Source of the DNA: Heyndrickxia vini
GTDB lineage: Bacteria > Bacillota > Bacilli > Bacillales > Bacillaceae_C
Reading direction: 5' to 3'
Length of the DNA stretch: 64,000 bases
Assembly: GCF_016772275.1 (NCBI RefSeq)
Contig: NZ_CP065425.1
Location: forward strand, 1,044,001 to 1,108,000
Positions 10,078 through 18,158 of this stretch are shown here, piece by piece. The first letter of the stretch is position 1. Each line of letters begins with the position of its first letter. Made by a program: the position numbers and the translations under genes. The notes under the pieces are model-generated. The model had not been told where the DNA came from. It did not search any database and saw only the letters and a program-made list of their open reading frames with translations.

Positions 10078-12594
10078 ATGAAAGAAAAACTAAAATTAGT
10101 AAATAAAATTTTAAAAAGGCGATTAAAGTTTATCCGCCAGCCAGTTCGGGATTATGTTTTGAATTCAAATTTCAGACAAAGAGTAAAATATACGAAATTC
10201 TTTAAAAAAAGTAAAATTAAAAACAATGTCATTTTATATGAATCCTACCATGGCAAAAATATGACGGGAAATCCTTTCGCGATTTTTAAAGGAATATTAA
10301 AAGAACCGGAGTTCCGAAATTTCCAACATGTATGGGCGATGGAAGACGAAAAAAATATATTGCCGATTTATAGAAATTATAAAAATGTTACATTTGTAAT
10401 AATACATAGTGATGAATACTTGAAGTATTTAACAGAAGCTAAATATTTAATCAATAATACGAGTTTCCCTTACTATTTTCAAAAAAAGCATGGTCAAGTT
10501 TACGTGAATACTTGGCATGGTACACCGTTGAAAACATTAGGGATGGATATAAAAGATGCTGGCCTTACTGATCATAAAAATATTCAACGAAATTTACTTC
10601 ATACAGACTATTTAATTAGTCCCAACAGATTTACTTATGAAAAATTATTAAAGTCTCATGATATTTTTACGCTCTATAATGGGAAAATTGCGGATATTGG
10701 TTATCCAAGAGTGGATTCAATGTTCCTTGCGAATAAAAGTAAAATAAAGAAGCTCTTGGCAATACCTTCTGATAAAAAAGTCATTTTATATGCCCCGACA
10801 TGGCGAGGAAAAGTAAATCAGGAACTAGATATGAGCAGCAAATTGGATAAGGATCTAAGAGAATTAAAGGGACGGCTTGGAAAAGAATATATTATTTTAT
10901 TAAAAACACATTATTTTGCATATAGATTTTTCGAAAACAGTGAGATGGCGAACATTTGTATTCCGGAGAGCATGGACACAAATGAATTGCTTTCTATCGT
11001 CGATCTTTTAATTACGGATTATTCAAGTATTTTTTTTGATTTTTTGCCTACAAACAATCCGATTATTTTTTATGGGGACGACTATGAATTTTATGAAAAG
11101 GATAGAGGTTTCTATTTAAATATCAATGAATTGCCTGGACCCTTTTGTAAAACATTACATGAAGTAATCGAGACTATCCAACAAGTGGACAAAGTAATTG
11201 AACAGTATAAAAGCAAATATGTGGAATTTTTTGAAAAGTATTGTTATCACGATGATGGAAATGCTACGAACCGTTTTATTGATATCGTAATCAGGGAAAA
11301 AGAGAGCAACCTCGTATTTCGAAATGGGAATGAGAAGAAGAAAATCTTATTCTATTGCGGAGGATTTTATAATAATGGAATCACAATGTCAGCGATTAAT
11401 TTAATGAATAGTCTTGACTATTCGAAATATGAAATTGTAGTGATTGAGTCATCGGATACACATGAAGGAAAAGAAGAAAATATAAAAAAATTGCATCCGA
11501 ATGTAAGTGTTCTATACCGGGTCGGTCAATGGAATATGACGATTAAGGAATGGTATACACATCAATTAATCATGAGAAGGGGGCTATATTCAAAGAGAAT
11601 GAAAAGGAACGTTCCAATTACCATGTATAAACGAGAGCTTTCTCGCTTACTTGGGAACGTAAACTTTGATATTGTTATTGATTTTGGAGGTTACAATGCA
11701 TTTTGGGCCCTCTTATTTGCTTTCGGAACAGATAAGAAAAAATGTATTTACTTACACAATATTATGATGAAAGAATATGAAAAAATCGTGAATGGGGATT
11801 TTAAGCATCGCAAAAATTTGAAGATTATTTTTTCGTTATATCAATACTACAATAAAATTATTTCCGTTTCGGAATCTGCTAATAGTGAAAATTATAAAGA
11901 CTTACATCCATATATTGATAAAGCAAAAGAGAAAATGGTTTATGTTAATAATATAATTAATTACCAAAATGTATTAAAGAAGAAAGATCAAAAAAAGCTA
12001 ATAAACTATGATAACCATGACTTTTTAGTATTAAGCGGAGAGAATGCTGAATCGGGTGTTCTTGATGTAAAAGGTGTTGACATACCGAAGGAAGAACATA
12101 TTAATTTTATCAATATTGCAAGATTATCTCCTGAAAAAGATCAAGAAACTTTAATTTATGCTTTTGCAAATGTACAAAAAATAGAATCTAAAGCCCGATT
12201 GTACATTGTTGGGGAAGGAACGCTAGAACAGGAATTAAAGCATTTAGTAAATTCGTTAGGAATCGAAAAGAACGTCTACTTCACTGGACAAATTGAAAAT
12301 CCCTATGTATTACTTAACGAATGTGACTGCTTTATTTTGTCCTCCGAATATGAAGGACAAGGTTTAGTTTTGCTAGAGTCCCTTATATTAGAAAAACCAG
12401 TGATTGGGACGAATGTTCCAGGAATTAAAAGTGTTTTGGCTGGGGGATATGGAACATTGGTCGAACATGATAGGGAAGCATTACAACAAGCGATGATTTC
12501 TTTTATATCAAAAGGGATAGAACAAAAGAAATTTGATTATGTTGCATATAATCAAGAAGCGATGGAAATGTTTTTCCAGGAAGTATGTGAATGA
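10078..12594 (+). CDS. Glycerophosphotransferase-glycosyltransferase (GT4) fusion, paralog
   Basis: An 838-residue protein with the same architecture as its divergent neighbour. TagB/F motifs are WHGTPLKTLG, YAPTWRG, LITDYSSIFFDF and LPGPFCKT. The C-terminal GT4 motifs are ARLSPEKDQETLIYAF and SSEYEGQGLVLLESL. The two proteins align over nearly their whole length (for example YESYHGKNMTGNPF here, YEAYHGESMTGNTF there), so one is a duplicate of the other. The N-terminus is strongly basic, which fits binding to the inner membrane face. ATG 10078 follows GGAGG by about ten bases. About 175 bases separate the two start codons and must hold both promoters. It probably acts in wall polymer synthesis; exact step unknown. 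Confidence 0.85.
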   Translation: MKEKLKLVNKILKRRLKFIRQPVRDYVLNSNFRQRVKYTKFFKKSKIKNNVILYESYHGKNMTGNPFAIFKGILKEPEFRNFQHVWAMEDEKNILPIYRNYKNVTFVIIHSDEYLKYLTEAKYLINNTSFPYYFQKKHGQVYVNTWHGTPLKTLGMDIKDAGLTDHKNIQRNLLHTDYLISPNRFTYEKLLKSHDIFTLYNGKIADIGYPRVDSMFLANKSKIKKLLAIPSDKKVILYAPTWRGKVNQELDMSSKLDKDLRELKGRLGKEYIILLKTHYFAYRFFENSEMANICIPESMDTNELLSIVDLLITDYSSIFFDFLPTNNPIIFYGDDYEFYEKDRGFYLNINELPGPFCKTLHEVIETIQQVDKVIEQYKSKYVEFFEKYCYHDDGNATNRFIDIVIREKESNLVFRNGNEKKKILFYCGGFYNNGITMSAINLMNSLDYSKYEIVVIESSDTHEGKEENIKKLHPNVSVLYRVGQWNMTIKEWYTHQLIMRRGLYSKRMKRNVPITMYKRELSRLLGNVNFDIVIDFGGYNAFWALLFAFGTDKKKCIYLHNIMMKEYEKIVNGDFKHRKNLKIIFSLYQYYNKIISVSESANSENYKDLHPYIDKAKEKMVYVNNIINYQNVLKKKDQKKLINYDNHDFLVLSGENAESGVLDVKGVDIPKEEHINFINIARLSPEKDQETLIYAFANVQKIESKARLYIVGEGTLEQELKHLVNSLGIEKNVYFTGQIENPYVLLNECDCFILSSEYEGQGLVLLESLILEKPVIGTNVPGIKSVLAGGYGTLVEHDREALQQAMISFISKGIEQKKFDYVAYNQEAMEMFFQEVCE

Positions 12595-12771
12595 ATAAAA
12601 ATAGGGGTTTCTCACAAATTTCATTAGAGCCAAAAAATTGATGATGTGATAGAATATAGAATTGACGTGTTTATCAATTGGACAAGCGATAATTATGAAA
12701 AATAGATATTGGAGTTAATATTCAACAATAAGTAGTTACATTCATGTAGTCGCTAAAGGAGAGAAACAGCG

Positions 12772-14040
12772 TTGGCAGTACAGGTTAAAGGGTATGCTTT
12801 TCACCGTATTTATAGTTCGATAAAAGATGCGGTTCAGCGAAATATAGTTAATATAAAAGGATTAAGTAATAAAATAAAAAAACTTCCCGTCATTCAAACA
12901 GCCTACAAAATCATATTTACATGTGTAGGTTTATTTCCTGCTAAAAAAAACCTTGTTGTTTTTGAAAGCTATTTAGGAAAGCAATATAGCTGTAATCCGC
13001 GGGCAATCTATGAATACTTAAAAGAAAATCACCCGGAATACAAAATGTATTGGAGTATCGATAAAAGATTTACTCATAATTTTGTCAATAAAGATGTGGA
13101 TTATATTTATCGATTTTCGATTAAGTGGCTATTTGCAATGGCACGGGCCCGATATTGGGTGACGAACAGCAGAATGCCATTATGGATTCCGAAGCCTAAA
13201 CATACGATATATTTGCAAACATGGCATGGAACTCCGTTGAAAAAGCTTGCTGCTGATATGGATGAAGTTCATATGCCGGGTACGACTACTTCGATCTATA
13301 AAGAAAGTTTCATGCGCGAATCGAGAAATTGGGATTATTTAATTTCTCCGAATCGATATTCAACTGAAATTTTTAGACGAGCATTTATGTTTAAAAAAGA
13401 AATGATAGAGACGGGATATCCAAGAAATGATTATTTATATGTATGTAATGAACCAAATAATATAAAAAATTTAAAGATTAGATTTGGAATCCCATTAGAT
13501 AAAAAAGTAATTTTATATGCTCCTACATGGCGCGATAATCAGTTCTATGCCGAAGGAAAATATAAATTTGATCTTGAGCTAGATTTACACATGATGAAAC
13601 AAGAATTAGGAAATGAGTATGTCATTATTTTAAGAATGCATTATTTGGTTGCAGAAAATCTAGATTTATCTAATTATCAAGGTTTTGCTTATGATTTTTC
13701 CAATCATGAAGATATAAATGAACTTTATATCATCGCTGATGTATTAATGACGGATTATTCTTCCGTATTCTTTGATTACGGAAATTTAAAGCGCCCAATG
13801 CTCTTTTTTGTTTATGATATTGAATCATACCGTGACAATCTAAGAGGATTCTATTTTGATTTTGAAAAATATGCACCAGGTCCATTAATTAAAACGACTG
13901 AAGAGGTTATTGAGCATATTAAAAGATTTGAAAGAGAAGGATTTTCACTCCCGCCCTCATTCGAACCATTTTATAATAAATTTTGTTATTTGGAGGATGG
14001 CAGTTCTTCGAAAAAAGTTGTAGAGAAAGTATTTAAGTAA
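12772..14040 (+). CDS. CDP-glycerol glycerophosphotransferase (TagB/TagF-like)
   Basis: A 422-residue single-domain enzyme expected to move glycerol-phosphate from CDP-glycerol to a lipid-linked primer or growing chain at the cytoplasmic membrane. Motifs: LQTWHGTPLKKLA, DYLISPNRYST, YAPTWRDNQFY, LMTDYSSVFFDYGNLKRP and APGPLIKT. The N-terminal 55 residues carry a basic amphipathic segment and a hydrophobic stretch (IIFTCVGLFPA) typical of this peripheral membrane family. Start is TTG with AAGGAGAG about nine bases upstream. It is followed 25 bases later by the GT2 fusion gene, whose C-terminal half is its close relative, so the two are likely co-transcribed. Priming versus polymerising activity cannot be told from motifs. 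Confidence 0.88.
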   Translation: MAVQVKGYAFHRIYSSIKDAVQRNIVNIKGLSNKIKKLPVIQTAYKIIFTCVGLFPAKKNLVVFESYLGKQYSCNPRAIYEYLKENHPEYKMYWSIDKRFTHNFVNKDVDYIYRFSIKWLFAMARARYWVTNSRMPLWIPKPKHTIYLQTWHGTPLKKLAADMDEVHMPGTTTSIYKESFMRESRNWDYLISPNRYSTEIFRRAFMFKKEMIETGYPRNDYLYVCNEPNNIKNLKIRFGIPLDKKVILYAPTWRDNQFYAEGKYKFDLELDLHMMKQELGNEYVIILRMHYLVAENLDLSNYQGFAYDFSNHEDINELYIIADVLMTDYSSVFFDYGNLKRPMLFFVYDIESYRDNLRGFYFDFEKYAPGPLIKTTEEVIEHIKRFEREGFSLPPSFEPFYNKFCYLEDGSSSKKVVEKVFK

Positions 14041-14065
14041 TACTTGATTTAAGGAGTTCATTTAA

Positions 14066-16189
14066 ATGAAAAAAGTCTCGATTATAATTCCTGTTTTTAA
14101 TACAGCCGAGTTTTTAACAGAATGTTTACAATCTGTAGTTGATCAAACGTATAAAGCATTAGAAATTATTGTGATTAACGATGGCTCGACGGATGGTTCG
14201 AAGGAAATCATTCATACGTTTTCTGAAAGAGATGAACGGATCAAATCCATTCATTTGCAAGAAAACAAAGGAGTAGGTTTTGCAAGGAACATAGGGATTG
14301 CCCAGGCAACCGGAGAATATGTGTATTTTCTTGATAGTGATGACTATCTTTCAGAACAAGCTATTCAATTATTAATAGAAAATATTGGAGACCATGTCAT
14401 GATCTCCGGAAAAATAAAAAGGATAAAAACAAAAGACGACAGTAAAGAAATGGATACTGAAATAATCCTAAAAGAAGGAAGAAAGTTAGGAAAGCATTTT
14501 AGTAATAGTTCGATTCTTCATCGATTAATTTCAATGGATTTTATTAAAGCAAATCAATTGAAGTTTTCCGAGGATGTAAGCTGTTATTCGGAATTGCCAT
14601 TTATCGTAGCTGCCATGAAGCAAATGGAGACGTATTTATATTTGAAAGGATGTTTCTATTATAAAAGATTAAGAAATGATCCGATCTCTAATCCTGCTTT
14701 AATGCAAAGTGATAGAGATAAAATAGTCTCAGATTTTATCAAAATATTTAATAGCTTAAGGGTAGAATACAATGGTTCAGTTAATGCTGAAACATTTTTG
14801 GATCGCTTGTTTTTGAACTTTTACCGTAAAACGATTGTTATGCTCTTTGCCGAACGGGGAACGATTAATAAATTCTTCAATGAAGTCTCGATGGCCGCTT
14901 CCAAAATTGATGAACAAAACTGGAAAAATCTCAATATTGTTGTTCGAAAAGAAATGAATTTATTAATTAAAGGGAAAAAGGGTCAATTTGCAAATGTGCT
15001 TCGTTTCCACCATTTGGCTAGAAATGTAAAAAGAGCGATAGGCAGTAGACGAAAAATATATGTTCAATTATACCGATCAATTTTTATGAAAATGTCATTA
15101 CAAGAAAGAACGATTGTTTTAGAAAGCTTTTTAGGAAAAAATTACTCAGATAGTCCGAAATATATATATGAATATATGATAAACAACAATATGGACTACA
15201 AATTTGTGTGGGTATTTAATCAAACAGGTAAGAAAATTCCAGGTAATGCAAAACAAGTAAAGCGGTTTAGTTTGGCCTACTATTATTATTTAGGAAGAGC
15301 AAAATACTGGGTAAGTAATTCGCGCATGCCACTGCATTTAAACAAACGCCCGGATAATGTATATTTGCAAACATGGCATGGAACACCATTGAAAAAGCTT
15401 GTATTTGATATGAATGATATATATTCAGCAAATCCAAATTATAAAAAGCACTTTTATCAACAATCGAGACGTTGGGATTATTTAATTTCACCGAATCAAT
15501 ACTCTTCAGATATTTTCCGAAGAGCCTTTAAGTTTGATAAAACAATGCTTGAGTACGGATATCCGCGAAATGATATTTTATATCAAAAGAATAATAAGGA
15601 ATATATTCAATTATTAAAGGCACGTTTAAATATTCCGCTTGATAAAAAAGTCGTCCTTTATGCACCGACATGGAGGGATGATGAATTTTATGAACCAGGT
15701 AAGTATAAGTTTAACTTAAAATTAGACTTGCAAAAAATGAGAGAACAGCTTGGCGATGAATATGTTGTGGCATTACGGATGCATTATTTTATTGCTGATG
15801 AAATTGATACAACTGGTTTAGATGGATTTGCTTATAATTTTTCTAAATACGATGATATTGCGGAATTATACTTACTTTCGGATATTTTAATAACTGATTA
15901 TTCTTCTGTCTTTTTCGATTATGCGAATTTAAAAAGACCAATACTTTTCTTTACGTATGACTTAGAAAAGTATCGCGATACGCTTCGAGGATTTTATATT
16001 AATATCGAGAATGAGGTTCCCGGTCCATTGTTGAAAACCTCGGATGAAGTAATTGATGCTATTGCTAATATCGAGGGAATAAAAAATAATTATAAGAATG
16101 TTTATGGCCAATTCTACGAAAAGTTTTGTAATTGGGATGACGGGGAAGCCTCAAAAAAGGTCGTTGAAAAAGTTTTTCTAAACAAATAA
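14066..16189 (+). CDS. GT2 glycosyltransferase-glycerophosphotransferase fusion
   Basis: A 707-residue bifunctional protein. The N-terminal part (about 1-260) is a GT-A glycosyltransferase of family 2: VSIIIPVFNTAEFL, VINDGSTDGS and the metal-binding DSDD in YFLDSDDYLS. The C-terminal part (about 345-705) is a TagB/F glycerophosphotransferase: LQTWHGTPLKKL, YAPTWRDDEFYEPG, LITDYSSVFFDYANLKRP and VPGPLLKT. It closely resembles the preceding gene over this part. The order of domains is opposite to the two GT4 fusions nearby. One protein could build a repeating unit of sugar and glycerol-phosphate; that is inference. ATG has AAGGAG upstream. A shared terminator separates it from the convergent next gene. 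Confidence 0.86.
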   Translation: MKKVSIIIPVFNTAEFLTECLQSVVDQTYKALEIIVINDGSTDGSKEIIHTFSERDERIKSIHLQENKGVGFARNIGIAQATGEYVYFLDSDDYLSEQAIQLLIENIGDHVMISGKIKRIKTKDDSKEMDTEIILKEGRKLGKHFSNSSILHRLISMDFIKANQLKFSEDVSCYSELPFIVAAMKQMETYLYLKGCFYYKRLRNDPISNPALMQSDRDKIVSDFIKIFNSLRVEYNGSVNAETFLDRLFLNFYRKTIVMLFAERGTINKFFNEVSMAASKIDEQNWKNLNIVVRKEMNLLIKGKKGQFANVLRFHHLARNVKRAIGSRRKIYVQLYRSIFMKMSLQERTIVLESFLGKNYSDSPKYIYEYMINNNMDYKFVWVFNQTGKKIPGNAKQVKRFSLAYYYYLGRAKYWVSNSRMPLHLNKRPDNVYLQTWHGTPLKKLVFDMNDIYSANPNYKKHFYQQSRRWDYLISPNQYSSDIFRRAFKFDKTMLEYGYPRNDILYQKNNKEYIQLLKARLNIPLDKKVVLYAPTWRDDEFYEPGKYKFNLKLDLQKMREQLGDEYVVALRMHYFIADEIDTTGLDGFAYNFSKYDDIAELYLLSDILITDYSSVFFDYANLKRPILFFTYDLEKYRDTLRGFYINIENEVPGPLLKTSDEVIDAIANIEGIKNNYKNVYGQFYEKFCNWDDGEASKKVVEKVFLNK

Positions 16190-16210
16190 AGGACAAAGTA
16201 ACATTATAAA

Positions 16211-16247
16211 GAAAGTCTCCATCACAGGAACAGATGGGGACTTTTTT
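16211..16247. terminator. Shared terminator between convergent genes
   Basis: AAGTCTCCATC pairs with GATGGGGACTT, followed by TTTTTT on the plus strand; the minus side has a weaker T-rich tail. It lies between the GT2 fusion gene and the reverse gene ending at 16247. Confidence 0.75.
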
Positions 16248-17947
16248 CACTTTCTAAAAATTTTGGAAAATATCTTTTTTATTAATTGGTTTTGAAGTAA
16301 ATTAGTAAACCAAGTGTGACGAATATAATTATGGTTTATTACATTAAAAATCCGTTTATTCGAATGAAGATCCTGGTATTTTAAAAATTTGTTAGATTTG
16401 ATCATATTTTCTTGTTTAATTTGGAAGTTGTTTTGGCCATACATGTCTAGATGAGCAAATAAAGATTCTAGTTCAAAGACGATATCTCCAGGTAAATCTT
16501 TATCTAAGTCGATATGCGAAGGTCTTTTCCCAATAAATTTGTCACGATCAAATTGGTAATAAATAATTGGTTTAGATAAAAAACTGAAATCAAAAGCGAC
16601 ACTTGAATAATCAGTAATCATGATTGCACTCTCTTTTAAAAGTGTTTGAACATTTACTTCTCCTTGGCTAATTACTTTAACAGGTGCATTTTTGAAATAA
16701 GGAGTGTATTTTTGCATATTTGGATGTAGGCAAAAGACAATATTTAATTGATATTTTTTTGCAATCCTGTGCAAATTGTCATTGAAAATAAGCTCGTCAT
16801 ATTTTTTATAATACTCGGTATCTAAGAAGTTACTTTTGCTGCTAATCCAGTCTCTCCATGTCGGAATAATTAGAAGTTGTCTTTTAACAGTTGTATCCTT
16901 CTTAAATAATTCATCAAAACGCGATAAACCGGTAATAAAAACATGATTTGCTGAATAACCGAAATCATTAATAATCATGTTTTTTTCAAAATCGGAACTT
17001 ACTAAAAATAGGTCTGTATCAAATCCATAAATCCCTTTTCCATAGTTCTCAATCATATTTTTTGTTCCCATAATGCCATGCTGTAAAAACACTTTTGTTG
17101 CCCTTACTGTATTTTTAAATTTCTTTGTACGTGTTGGATACAAATAATCGGGATGATGCGAAGAAATAATCCTAGTTGACATGATTGTATGCCAAATATG
17201 TTCTTTCGATTTAAATGTTAAAACATTCCCTAATTCTTCGATATTTTTCATCTCTGGGGAGTTTTTATCAATCACATAAAAAACATTTTTCTCCGGGTGC
17301 TGCGTCCGCATATACTTAAAAAAATGGTAACCAGTGTCTTGTGCCTTATAGGGGCGCTCGCCGACCAGCCATATGTCCTTTTTCCGATGAAAGGGTCTCA
17401 ATATCCATGCCCAAAAAAGTAAACGTTTCATGTAATCGAATGTATCCTTGGGAAACCTATGAACCTCTATAGATAAATTATATCTTTTAAATGTATAGTA
17501 CGGATTAATAACTATTGCATCATTTTGATTAGCTACATAAAGTTCTTTTGCGAAATACTTAGCACGAAAATTTGGTTTACCAATTCTTATCAAATTTTTT
17601 TCTTGAAAGCGATCCGTAATTTCCAGAAATAAATCATAAAGGTCTTCTTCCAGTAAATCTTCGGTATCATTTGATTTAAATGGAATGTTCGCTCGAAATA
17701 TATATGTATTCAATCTTTCATTTGCAGAAGCTTTTTTTGAGGTAAGTGAAACAGGGATTTTCATTTCCTTCAGACTATTTCTGCCCTTAAGTATGACATT
17801 ACTAGTTGAATGGACGGAGTGACTAGTAAGTAAGTTACCTACCAGAAATAAATTATTTCGTTTCGATCCAACTTTATTAATTTGTATGTTAAATCTACTT
17901 TTTTCGTCGGTTTGTTTAAGTTTGGTGCGCATAGATAATAAGCCCAT
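16247..17947 (-). CDS. CDP-glycerol glycerophosphotransferase, short form
   Basis: A 566-residue TagF-like protein. The C-terminal 380 residues carry the family motifs FLQHGIMGTKNM, IPTWRDWISSKSNF, CLHPNMQKY, MITDYSSVAFDFSFLSKP and the DLPGDIVFE segment. The first 180 residues form a beta-rich, uncharacterised region. It is a paralog of the reverse gene at 24511-26517, which is about 100 residues longer at the N-terminus. The WLVGERPYKAQDTGYHFFKYM-like stretch precedes the core in both. ATG 17947 has GGTGGTG upstream. It sits convergent to the GT2 fusion. Probable role: wall polymer extension; acceptor unknown. Confidence 0.83.
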   Translation of the reverse strand: MGLLSMRTKLKQTDEKSRFNIQINKVGSKRNNLFLVGNLLTSHSVHSTSNVILKGRNSLKEMKIPVSLTSKKASANERLNTYIFRANIPFKSNDTEDLLEEDLYDLFLEITDRFQEKNLIRIGKPNFRAKYFAKELYVANQNDAIVINPYYTFKRYNLSIEVHRFPKDTFDYMKRLLFWAWILRPFHRKKDIWLVGERPYKAQDTGYHFFKYMRTQHPEKNVFYVIDKNSPEMKNIEELGNVLTFKSKEHIWHTIMSTRIISSHHPDYLYPTRTKKFKNTVRATKVFLQHGIMGTKNMIENYGKGIYGFDTDLFLVSSDFEKNMIINDFGYSANHVFITGLSRFDELFKKDTTVKRQLLIIPTWRDWISSKSNFLDTEYYKKYDELIFNDNLHRIAKKYQLNIVFCLHPNMQKYTPYFKNAPVKVISQGEVNVQTLLKESAIMITDYSSVAFDFSFLSKPIIYYQFDRDKFIGKRPSHIDLDKDLPGDIVFELESLFAHLDMYGQNNFQIKQENMIKSNKFLKYQDLHSNKRIFNVINHNYIRHTWFTNLLQNQLIKKIFSKIFRK

Positions 17948-18114
17948 TATTTCACCACCAAATTCATAAAATGTGCGGGATTTCCATTTATTATACTATT
18001 TTATTATATTGTTTTCGTTGTTTCAATGAAAATGGGGAAGTCCTATGGATCATAAAATAGTCACTAGTTAATGGACGGAAAGTCCCGAAAGCGATTTTTG
18101 AAGAAGAATAAACA

Positions 18115-18154
18115 AAGAGGTTAATACACAAGCTACACTTGCGTATTAACCTCT
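18115..18154 (-). terminator. Probable terminator of the glucosaminidase gene
   Basis: AGAGGTTAATAC and GTATTAACCTCT form a 12-base stem just beyond the stop codon at 18159 (minus strand). The T run after it is short (CTTTGTTTATT), so efficiency is uncertain. Confidence 0.55.
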
Positions 18155-18158
18155 ATTT

